Part shown: one piece after another, positions 1 to 4,614 of the stretch
How positions within the stretch are numbered: position 1 is the stretch's first letter
Layout: every line of letters begins with the position of its first letter
Assembly: GCA_022600695.1 (NCBI GenBank)
Contig: JAHZJY010000031.1
Span: 1 to 6,512 of the forward strand
Reading direction: 5' to 3'
Source of the DNA: Actinomycetes bacterium
GTDB lineage: Bacteria; Actinomycetota; Actinomycetes; Mycobacteriales; Mycobacteriaceae
DNA: 6,512 nt
The notes under the pieces: model-generated
Database searches by the model: none
The model's input: only the letters and a program-made list of their open reading frames with translations
Told to the model about the DNA's origin: nothing
Program-made: the position numbers and the translations under genes

Positions 1-32
1 CCCCCGTTCCGCCCCCTCCGCCTCCTCCGTGA
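1..32 (+). CDS. ponA1: 3' end of a class A penicillin-binding protein, probably PonA1 (partial)
   Basis: Reading from base 3, the sequence gives PVPPPPPPP followed by a TGA stop at 30-32. Only nine residues are visible, so the identification rests on two points. Mycobacterial PonA1, a bifunctional peptidoglycan transglycosylase/transpeptidase, ends in a long proline-rich cytoplasm-distal tail. The following genes are also in the order found after ponA1 (Rv0050) in M. tuberculosis. The stop overlaps the next start codon as GTGA (29-32), which suggests translational coupling with the downstream membrane protein. The gene body, including its catalytic domains, lies outside the window. Confidence 0.7.
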   Translation, partial: PVPPPPPPP

Positions 33-1705
33 TCGCGGCGTCCCCGGGCGATCCCGCGGGCGTCGAGCAGACGGTGGATCGGCCGCGCGCCACGGTGTCG
101 CCGGAACCGCTGGCCGGGGATCTGCGCAGCGCCGATGACCGCGATCTGCCCAGTCGCACCGACACAGTGGGGGCTGCGCTCTCCGAGGTCGTGGGCGGGC
201 CCGTCGGCCGCCGCGCACTGGTGGGCCGAACCCGGGTGCTCACCCCGTTGCGGGTCATGTTCGCCATCGCGCTGGTGTTCCTGGCGCTCGGTTGGTCGAC
301 GAAGGCGGCCTGCCTGCAGACCGTCGGCAGTGGTGCGCCGGACCAGAAGGTGGCCAACTGGGAGAACCAGCGCGCCTACTACGAACTCTGTTACTCCGAC
401 ACCGTGCCGCTCTACGGCGCGGAACTGTTGAGTCAGGGGAAGTTTCCGTACAAGTCCAGTTGGCTGGAACTGGACTCGGCGGGCAAACCGCAGCAGCAGT
501 ACGACGGCAGCGCGGCAGTGCGCTACATGGAGTACCCGGTGCTGACCGGGGTCTACCAGTACGTGTCGATGTCGCTGGCCAAGACCTACACCGCCGTCGC
601 GAAGGCGACCAAGCTGCCGATCCTCAACGGGGTGGCAGAGGTGGTGATGTTCTTCAACTTCGCGGCCGTCGGGTTGGCGCTGGCGTGGCTCGCCACCGTG
701 TGGGCCACCGCGATGCTGGCGGGCCGGCGGATCTGGGATGCCGCCCTGGTGGCCGCATCACCGATTCTGATCTTCCAGATTTTCACCAATTTCGACGCTC
801 TGGCAACGGCTTTGGCCATCGGGGGGTTGCTGGCGTGGGCCCGCCGCCGCCCTGCGCTGGCCGGAATCCTGATCGGACTCGGAGTGGCCGCCAAGCTTTA
901 CCCGGTGCTGTTCCTGCTGCCGCTACTGGTGTTGGGTGTGCGTACCGGTCGGCTCGCCGACGCGACACGCACCGCGGTAGTCGCCGCGGCGACCTGGCTG
1001 GCGATCAACCTGCCGGTGATGGTGCTGTATCCGCGCGGCTGGTCGGAGTTCTTCCGGCTCAACTCCAGGCGACCCCCGGACATGGACTCGTTGTACAACG
1101 TCATCAAGTCCTTTACCGGGTGGCCCGGACTGGATCCGAATCTCGGTTTCTGGCAACCGCCGCTGGTACTCAACGCCGTCGTCGCCGTTCTGTTCCTGTT
1201 GTGCTGCGCGGCAATCGCCTATATCGGCCTGACGGCGCCGCGGCGGCCGCGGGTGGCCCAGTTGACCTTCCTGGTGGTCGCGGCTTTCCTTTTGGTCAAC
1301 AAGGTGTGGAGCCCGCAGTTCTCACTCTGGCTGGTGCCGTTGGCGGTGCTGGCGCTACCGCACCGGCGGGTGCTGCTGGCGTGGATGACCATCGACGCGC
1401 TGGTGTGGGTGCCGCGGATGTTCTATCTGTACGGCGAGCAGAACAAGGGCCTCCCGGAGCAGTGGTTCACCGCGACGGTTCTGCTGCGTGATCTCGCTGT
1501 CGGAGCGCTCGTCATCCTGGTCGTCCGGCAGATCTACCGGCCGGGTCAGGACTTGGTTCGTCTGGATGGCCGGATCGACGACCCGGTGGGTGGGGTCTTC
1601 GACGGCGCGCGGGATGCTTACCCGCAATGGTGGCCGAAAAACCTTCGGCCCCGGCATCGGCAGGGGGTGTTCGATGATCGTCGCGATTGCCCTGTTCCCG
1701 GGTAG
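29..1705 (+). CDS. Multi-pass membrane glycosyltransferase, GT-C fold, GT87/DUF2029-like (Rv0051-type)
   Basis: This is a 558-residue integral membrane protein. A hydrophilic N-terminal region of about 70 residues (rich in D, R, P) is presumably cytoplasmic. It is followed by hydrophobic segments near residues 74-90, 203-230, 237-270, 276-303, 315-334, 378-402, 411-443, 447-461 and 484-500, and a basic C-terminal tail. The first large extracytoplasmic loop (about 91-200) contains acidic residues and an EYPVLTG motif (168-174) typical of the actinobacterial DUF2029 family. Known members use polyprenyl-phosphate mannose or arabinose donors to build envelope glycolipids and glycans. The substrate here cannot be read from sequence. 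The GTG start at 29 is chosen because it overlaps the upstream stop as GTGA. The next gene starts inside its 3' end (32-bp overlap), so the envelope genes look co-translated. Family-level confidence is good; the reaction is inferred. Confidence 0.8.
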   Translation: MIAASPGDPAGVEQTVDRPRATVSPEPLAGDLRSADDRDLPSRTDTVGAALSEVVGGPVGRRALVGRTRVLTPLRVMFAIALVFLALGWSTKAACLQTVGSGAPDQKVANWENQRAYYELCYSDTVPLYGAELLSQGKFPYKSSWLELDSAGKPQQQYDGSAAVRYMEYPVLTGVYQYVSMSLAKTYTAVAKATKLPILNGVAEVVMFFNFAAVGLALAWLATVWATAMLAGRRIWDAALVAASPILIFQIFTNFDALATALAIGGLLAWARRRPALAGILIGLGVAAKLYPVLFLLPLLVLGVRTGRLADATRTAVVAAATWLAINLPVMVLYPRGWSEFFRLNSRRPPDMDSLYNVIKSFTGWPGLDPNLGFWQPPLVLNAVVAVLFLLCCAAIAYIGLTAPRRPRVAQLTFLVVAAFLLVNKVWSPQFSLWLVPLAVLALPHRRVLLAWMTIDALVWVPRMFYLYGEQNKGLPEQWFTATVLLRDLAVGALVILVVRQIYRPGQDLVRLDGRIDDPVGGVFDGARDAYPQWWPKNLRPRHRQGVFDDRRDCPVPG

Positions 1706-2312
1706 TACGGCGCTGGATGCGGTAGGTCCCTACGAAGTGGTGCAGCGGGTGCCGTCGATCGATGTGGTGTTCGTCGGGCACGCCCGGGGCGAGGTGCGGA
1801 CCGACAACGGGATGCTCGGGCTGACCGTTGACGCTGTCTTCGACGAGCTGACCGAACCGGATGTGGTGGTGGTGCCCGGCGGGGTCGGCGCGCGCGGGCT
1901 GCTGCGTGACGAGGAGATGCTCGACTGGGTGCGCACGGTCCATCGGCATACTCGGTTCACCACGTCGGTGTGCACCGGAAGTCTGGTGCTGGGCGCCGCC
2001 GGTCTGCTCGACGGGCTGACCGCGACGACGCACTGGGCGGCCCGGGACATCCTCGAGGAGCTCGGTGCGGTGTACAGCCCGCACCGCGTCGTCGAACATC
2101 TGCCGCAGCGGATCATCACCGCCGCCGGGGTATCCAGCGGCATCGATATGGCGTTGCGACTGGTCGAACTGCTCGTCGACCGGCAGGCCGCCGAGGCCAG
2201 CCAGCTGATGATCGAATACGACCCCGAGCCGCCGTTCGACGCCGGCGATCTGGGCAAGGCATCCGAGGCCACCCGGCTGCTGGCCTTGGAGTTCTTCAGC
2301 CGGCGCCACTGA
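1674..2312 (+). CDS. DJ-1/PfpI-family protein (class I glutamine amidotransferase-like; Rv0052-type)
   Basis: This is a 212-residue soluble alpha/beta protein. Visible family marks are an N-terminal strand with [16 protein letters not shown] (residues 8-23, acidic residues D15 and E21), the strand-turn VVVVPGG (64-70), and the nucleophile elbow SVCTGS with Cys100. The elbow is followed by [11 protein letters not shown] and TTHW, then [16 protein letters not shown] (150-165). The pattern around Cys100 resembles isonitrile-hydratase-like and ThiJ/PfpI members more than human DJ-1 itself. No DNA-binding domain is present, so it is not the fused AraC-type regulator form. The ATG at 1674 is preceded by AGGGGG (1662-1667) at 6 bases. 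A longer reading frame runs upstream but lies inside the preceding gene. It overlaps that gene by 32 bp, implying co-expression with envelope genes. Substrate unknown; stress-related hydratase or glyoxalase-like activity is possible. Confidence 0.85.
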   Translation: MIVAIALFPGSTALDAVGPYEVVQRVPSIDVVFVGHARGEVRTDNGMLGLTVDAVFDELTEPDVVVVPGGVGARGLLRDEEMLDWVRTVHRHTRFTTSVCTGSLVLGAAGLLDGLTATTHWAARDILEELGAVYSPHRVVEHLPQRIITAAGVSSGIDMALRLVELLVDRQAAEASQLMIEYDPEPPFDAGDLGKASEATRLLALEFFSRRH

Positions 2313-2337
2313 TTTCGCTGATCAGGGGCCGCTGCGG

Positions 2338-2343
2338 TAGCCT
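2338..2343 (+). promoter_or_regulatory. Candidate -10 element for the rpsF operon
   Basis: TAGCCT fits the mycobacterial housekeeping -10 pattern TAnnnT. Only a poor -35 (TTCGCT, 2314-2319, 18-base spacing) is visible, which is common in mycobacteria. Initiation about 7 bases downstream would give a leader of roughly 75 nt that includes the GC hairpin at 2374-2393. It lies 25 bases after the stop of the DJ-1 gene. This is pattern-based only. Confidence 0.35.
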
Positions 2344-2373
2344 GAGCCGGTTGCCGACGCAGGCGACCCTCCT

Positions 2374-2393
2374 GCCGCGGAATCCGCCGCGGC
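2374..2393 (+). promoter_or_regulatory. Leader hairpin of rpsF, candidate S6:S18 autoregulatory element
   Basis: GCCGCGG (2374-2380) and CCGCGGC (2387-2393) form a perfect 7-bp stem around the loop AATCCG. The loop ends in CCG next to the stem. Bacterial rpsF operons often carry a leader motif in which the S6:S18 heterodimer recognises an unpaired CCG beside a stem. The position (33 bases before the start codon) and the operon content (both rpsF and rpsR) fit that role. The exact consensus fold cannot be verified here, and GC-rich DNA yields hairpins easily. Confidence 0.4.
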
Positions 2394-2406
2394 CGCACAC
2401 GACCAT

Positions 2407-2420
2407 AGGAGGTGATGAGG
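2407..2420 (+). promoter_or_regulatory. Ribosome binding region of rpsF with two Shine-Dalgarno options
   Basis: AGGAGGTGAT (2407-2416) is a near full-length complement to the 16S rRNA 3' end, but its AGGAGG core sits 13 bases from the rpsF ATG. A second, weaker GAGG (2417-2420) has the usual 5-base spacing. The strong site also lies beside an out-of-frame ATG at 2415. Confidence 0.7.
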
Positions 2421-2425
2421 TTTCC

Positions 2426-2716
2426 ATGCGTCCATACGAAGTCATGATCATTCTCGATCCCACTCTTGACGAGCGCACCGTCGCCCCGTCGCTGGACACG
2501 TTTCTCAACGTGATCCGCAGCGATGGCGGAAAGGTCGACAAGGTGGATATCTGGGGCCGCCGCCGGCTGGCCTACGAGATCGCCAAGCATGCCGAGGGCA
2601 TCTACGCGGTCATCGATGTCAAGGCTGAGCCCGCCACCGTGTCCGAGCTCGACCGTCAGCTCAACCTGAACGAGTCGGTGCTGCGGACCAAGGTGATGCG
2701 GACCGACAAGCACTGA
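2426..2716 (+). CDS. rpsF: 30S ribosomal protein S6
   Basis: This 96-residue protein is the usual mycobacterial S6 length. It begins [16 protein letters not shown] and contains the hallmark [19 protein letters not shown] (residues 34-52) and the [12 protein letters not shown] strand (54-65). The basic end KVMRTDKH matches mycobacterial S6. S6 forms a heterodimer with S18 on the platform of the 30S subunit and binds the central domain of 16S rRNA. The start is fixed by the family N-terminus and by the Shine-Dalgarno region just upstream. It leads the operon with ssb, rpsR and rplI. The candidate S6:S18 leader hairpin upstream would allow feedback control of the operon by its own products. Confidence 0.97.
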   Translation: MRPYEVMIILDPTLDERTVAPSLDTFLNVIRSDGGKVDKVDIWGRRRLAYEIAKHAEGIYAVIDVKAEPATVSELDRQLNLNESVLRTKVMRTDKH

Positions 2717-2727
2717 GCTTCAGCATC

Positions 2728-2790
2728 GGTGGAGAACGTACGCGCGTTGTCGTAGTTCTTAACTAGGCTCCGCTTACGTTCTTCCCCACC
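2728..2790 (+). repeat. Long-range inverted repeat flanking the ssb promoter
   Basis: AGAACGTA (2733-2740) and TACGTTCT (2775-2782) are perfect inverted arms 34 bases apart. The pairing can extend with GGTGG (2728-2732) to CCACC (2786-2790) across a 3-base bulge (2783-2785). The arms bracket the candidate ssb promoter at 2747-2769. In a read-through transcript from rpsF it could fold just after the rpsF stop. Function is unknown. Confidence 0.5.
2747..2769 (+). promoter_or_regulatory. Candidate RecA-independent DNA-damage (PafBC-type) promoter of ssb
   Basis: TTGTCGTAG (2747-2755), then 8 bases, then TAGGCT (2764-2769) matches the mycobacterial RecA-NDp layout TTGTCRGTG-N8-TAnnnT. The upstream box has two mismatches; spacing and -10 are exact. 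Transcription would start near 2776, giving a leader of about 30 nt before the ssb GTG. PafBC is known to activate such promoters after DNA damage. The assignment is by motif only. Confidence 0.6.
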
Positions 2791-2807
2791 AATCCCAGGA
2801 GGACCTT

Positions 2808-3323
2808 GTGGCCGGTGACACGATCATCACCGTCGTCGGAAACCTGACCGCCGATCCCGAATTGCGGTTCACCCCGTCGGGCGCGGCCGTCGCCAACTTC
2901 ACGGTGGCGTCGACCCCGCGGATCTACGACCGTCAGAGTGGTGAGTGGAAGGACGGCGAAGCGCTGTTCCTGCGCTGCAGTATCTGGCGCGAGGCTGCCG
3001 AGAATGTGGCCGAGACCCTCACTCGCGGCGCGCGGGTCATCGCCTCCGGCCGGCTCAAGCAGCGGTCCTTCGAAACCAAAGAGGGCGAGAAGCGCACCGT
3101 TGTGGAACTCGAGGTCGATGAGATCGGCCCGTCCCTGAAGTACGCCACCGCCAAGGTGAACAAGACCAGCCGCGGCGGCGGTTCCGGCGGTTTCGGTGGT
3201 GGCGCACCCGGAGGCGGCGGTGGCGGTTCACGCCCGGCGGCCACCGCGCCGACCGAGGACCCGTGGGGCAGTGCGCCCGCGTCGGGCTCCTTCGGCGGCA
3301 ATGATGACGACCCCCCCTTCTGA
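2808..3323 (+). CDS. ssb: Single-stranded DNA-binding protein
   Basis: This 171-residue SSB coats single-stranded DNA during replication, repair and recombination and acts as a homotetramer. Residues 1 to about 117 form the OB-fold ([21 protein letters not shown] at the N-terminus, [11 protein letters not shown] at 31-41, [17 protein letters not shown] at 53-69). A Gly-rich linker follows (about 122-140, many GGG codons), then a [13 protein letters not shown] segment and the acidic partner-binding tip DDDPPF. The mycobacterial tetramer is known to be clamped by an extra C-terminal strand of the core. The GTG start at 2808 has AGGAGG (2797-2802) at 5 bases and gives the family N-terminus. It lies 91 bases after rpsF, a gap containing its own candidate damage-type promoter, so it may be induced independently of the ribosomal genes. 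Confidence 0.97.
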   Translation: MAGDTIITVVGNLTADPELRFTPSGAAVANFTVASTPRIYDRQSGEWKDGEALFLRCSIWREAAENVAETLTRGARVIASGRLKQRSFETKEGEKRTVVELEVDEIGPSLKYATAKVNKTSRGGGSGGFGGGAPGGGGGGSRPAATAPTEDPWGSAPASGSFGGNDDDPPF

Positions 3324-3329
3324 TCAACC

Positions 3330-3346
3330 TGCGCGCCGGTCGCGCA
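3330..3346 (+). repeat. Short hairpin between ssb and rpsR
   Basis: TGCGCG (3330-3335) and CGCGCA (3341-3346) form a 6-bp stem around CCGGT. No T tract follows, so it is not a convincing terminator. It could be an RNA stability or processing element, or chance in GC-rich DNA. Confidence 0.3.
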
Positions 3347-3372
3347 CACCAGAGAATGAAAGTGATTGAGCC

Positions 3373-3636
3373 ATGAAAGCCAAGCCCACCAAGCGGCGTC
3401 CCGCACCGGACAAACCGATCAAGACCCGCAAGTGCGTGTTCTGCTCCAAGAAGGGCAAGTTGCAGGACATCAACTACAAGGACACCGCATTGCTGCGCAC
3501 CTACATCAGCGAGCGGGGCAAGATTCGCGCCCGGCGGGTCACCGGCAACTGCGTGCAGCACCAGCGTGACGTTGCCATCGCCGTGAAGAACGCGCGCGAG
3601 GTCGCCTTGCTGCCGTTCACCTCGGCGACGCGCTAG
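3373..3636 (+). CDS. rpsR: 30S ribosomal protein S18, zinc-binding (C+) type
   Basis: This 87-residue S18 contains [13 protein letters not shown] near the N-terminus, then IDYKDT-like [14 protein letters not shown] (33-46) and the RNA-binding [12 protein letters not shown] stretch (49-60). Cys21, Cys24, Cys60 and His63 form the expected zinc-ligand set of the C+ type. It partners S6 on the 30S platform. In mycobacteria a second, zinc-free S18 paralogue elsewhere replaces this form in zinc starvation; that paralogue is not in this window. The ATG at 3373 gives the family N-terminus. The upstream Shine-Dalgarno is weak (GAAAG, 3358-3362). It lies 49 bases after ssb and 26 before rplI, so it is probably co-transcribed with both. 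Confidence 0.97.
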   Translation: MKAKPTKRRPAPDKPIKTRKCVFCSKKGKLQDINYKDTALLRTYISERGKIRARRVTGNCVQHQRDVAIAVKNAREVALLPFTSATR

Positions 3637-3662
3637 AAGCATTCTGAAACGGAGCACACACC

Positions 3663-4124
3663 ATGAAGCTGATCCTCACCGCTGAGGTTGACCACCTCGG
3701 AGCAGCCGGCGATACCGTCGAGGTCAAAGACGGGTACGGCCGCAACTATCTGCTGCCCCGGGGGCTGGCCGTCGTCGCCACTCGCGGCGCGCAGAGACAC
3801 GCCGACGATATCCGCCGTTCGCGCGAGACCAAGACCGTGCGGGACCGCGAGCACGCCGAGGAGATTCAGGCCGCTGTCGAAGCACTGGGTCCGGTTTCGC
3901 TGGCCGTGAAGGTCGCCGGCGACTCCGGCAAGCTGTTCGGCTCGGTCACCGCCAACGACATCGTCGTGGCGATCAAGAAGGCCGGTGGGCCCAGCATCGA
4001 CAAGCGGTCGGTGCATCTGCCCAAGGCCCACATCAAGGCGACCGGTACCCACACCGTCGTGGTGCATCTGCACCCGGAGGTTGACGTCCCCGTCGTCCTC
4101 GAGGTGACGGGCGCGCGGGCTTAG
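3663..4124 (+). CDS. rplI: 50S ribosomal protein L9
   Basis: This 153-residue L9 has the usual two-domain form. The N-terminal rRNA-binding domain (1 to about 40) carries the family signature [21 protein letters not shown] (16-36). A charged connecting helix rich in R and E follows (about 43-74). The C-terminal domain (about 76-150) includes [12 protein letters not shown] (89-100) and [14 protein letters not shown] (117-130). L9 binds near the L1 stalk on 23S rRNA and helps maintain reading frame and assembly fidelity. GGAG (3651-3654) lies 8 bases before the ATG. It is the last gene of the operon, since a strong terminator begins 12 bases after the stop. Confidence 0.97.
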   Translation: MKLILTAEVDHLGAAGDTVEVKDGYGRNYLLPRGLAVVATRGAQRHADDIRRSRETKTVRDREHAEEIQAAVEALGPVSLAVKVAGDSGKLFGSVTANDIVVAIKKAGGPSIDKRSVHLPKAHIKATGTHTVVVHLHPEVDVPVVLEVTGARA

Positions 4125-4136
4125 ACCCCATCTGTC

Positions 4137-4180
4137 GGAGAATCCCCGGTATCGGCCTGGCGGGCCGCCGGGGATTTTTC
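4137..4180 (+). terminator. Rho-independent terminator of the rpsF-ssb-rpsR-rplI operon
   Basis: AATCCCCGG (4141-4149) pairs perfectly with CCGGGGATT (4168-4176). An inner stem CGGCC/GGCCG (4153-4157 and 4163-4167) closes a five-base loop, and the outer stem can extend with wobble pairs to 4137/4180. The run TTTTT (4175-4179) follows the stem. It lies 12 bases after the rplI stop. Stem strength and U-tract make this an unusually clear intrinsic terminator for a high-GC actinobacterium, and it separates the ribosomal operon from dnaB. Confidence 0.88.
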
Positions 4181-4215
4181 CTTTTCCGGCGAACTCGCTG
4201 CTCCCGCCGCAGCGC

Positions 4216-4239
4216 AGTTAACGTAACCCCTCGTTAACT
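4216..4239. repeat. Perfect 8-bp inverted repeat, possible operator
   Basis: AGTTAACG (4216-4223) and CGTTAACT (4232-4239) are perfect inverted arms with an 8-base spacer TAACCCCT. Arm centres are 16 bp apart. It lies in locally AT-richer DNA downstream of the terminator, about 375 bases before dnaB. It resembles a dimeric regulator site, but no regulator can be named. Confidence 0.5.
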
Positions 4240-4307
4240 ACTTGCACAGGCAACCGCAACACAACACGCCCGAAACGGCAACTTGACCCAACACGCCGAT
4301 GGACTTC

Positions 4308-4424
4308 CTATCCACAGTCCGCTGCACCGCTGCGCTGCGGTTTACATCGAAAAATACTTGCGGCCTGCACACTGATCCACAGGTTCTCCCCAAGCCGCCA
4401 ACACAGTTGTGCGCGGTATCCACA
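4308..4424 (+). promoter_or_regulatory. Cluster of three DnaA-box-like 9-mers upstream of dnaB
   Basis: CTATCCACA (4308-4316), TGATCCACA (4373-4381) and GTATCCACA (4416-4424) each differ by one base from TTATCCACA, lie on the same strand, and all continue with G. Start-to-start distances are 65 and 43 bp. The first and third share a longer direct repeat, TATCCACAGTyCGCT, at 4309-4323 and 4417-4431 (14 of 15 identical). Mycobacterial DnaA boxes share the TCCACA core. The location before the gene for the DnaA-loaded helicase suggests DnaA control of dnaB expression; binding is not proven. Confidence 0.5.
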
Positions 4425-4431
4425 GTTCGCT

Positions 4432-4453
4432 AACAGGTTCGTGAACAGGGTCG
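4432..4453 (+). repeat. Short imperfect tandem repeat
   Basis: AACAGGTTCG (4432-4441) and AACAGGGTCG (4444-4453) are 9 of 10 identical with a 12-base period, just after the third DnaA-box-like site. They could be adjoining protein sites or chance. Confidence 0.3.
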
Positions 4454-4465
4454 GTTTGCGCCAGT

Positions 4466-4488
4466 GCCAGCAACGCCTAGCGTTTGGC
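4466..4488. repeat. Bulged hairpin / inverted repeat upstream of the dnaB promoter
   Basis: AACGC (4472-4476) and GCGTT (4480-4484) flank CTA. The pairing extends with GCCA (4466-4469) to TGGC (4485-4488) past a two-base bulge, making nine pairs. It ends about 36 bases upstream of the candidate dnaB promoter box. No T tract follows. Possible regulatory site. Confidence 0.35.
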
Positions 4489-4523
4489 TGCGGCGGTCGA
4501 CGCGGGCGTGCCGGCAAGCGTTG

Positions 4524-4546
4524 TTGTCGGGGCTCGGACCTACCGT
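4524..4546 (+). promoter_or_regulatory. Candidate RecA-independent DNA-damage (PafBC-type) promoter of dnaB
   Basis: TTGTCGGGG (4524-4532), then exactly 8 bases, then TACCGT (4541-4546) matches TTGTCRGTG-N8-TAnnnT with one mismatch in the upstream box. Initiation near 4553 would give a leader of about 62 nt. It is the same promoter type as the candidate before ssb, suggesting joint induction of SSB and the replicative helicase. Motif-based. Confidence 0.6.
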
Positions 4547-4565
4547 GACAAACGTCGGTAGGTCC
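4536..4565. repeat. Perfect 10-bp inverted repeat over the dnaB -10 and start site, likely operator
   Basis: GGACCTACCG (4536-4545) and CGGTAGGTCC (4556-4565) are perfect inverted arms separated by 10 bases, with centres 20 bp (about two helical turns) apart. The left arm covers nearly all of the candidate -10, and the predicted start lies in the spacer. Only the right arm would be in the mRNA, so a DNA operator is more likely than an RNA hairpin. Confidence 0.6.
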
Positions 4566-4614
4566 CCGTGTTCGCCGATGCGGGGACGGATGAGAGGGAG
4601 GTGGGGGTAGCCAG

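Noticed and set aside
292..1491. Plus-strand open frame of 399 codons inside the membrane glycosyltransferase gene
   Set aside because: It lacks hydrophobic segments and is low-complexity R/G/A; the overlapping frame is a clear multi-pass membrane protein.
1488..1673. 62-codon upstream extension of the DJ-1 protein
   Set aside because: It lies within the preceding gene, has no family similarity, and the ATG at 1674 has a good ribosome binding site and the family N-terminus.
2415..2447. Ten-codon out-of-frame mini-ORF (ATG at 2415) overlapping the rpsF start
   Set aside because: Its ATG overlaps the Shine-Dalgarno complement and is too close to it for normal initiation; most likely a by-product of the TGATGAGG sequence.
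1730..2713. Minus-strand open frame of 327 codons
   Set aside because: It covers the DJ-1 gene and rpsF in antisense; its composition (S, T, R rich) is that of a codon shadow.
4283..4311. TTGACC (4283-4288) as a -35 of an extra dnaB promoter
   Set aside because: The hexamer 17 bases downstream (TCCTAT, 4306-4311) does not fit TAnnnT, and the region is better explained by the DnaA-box-like site.
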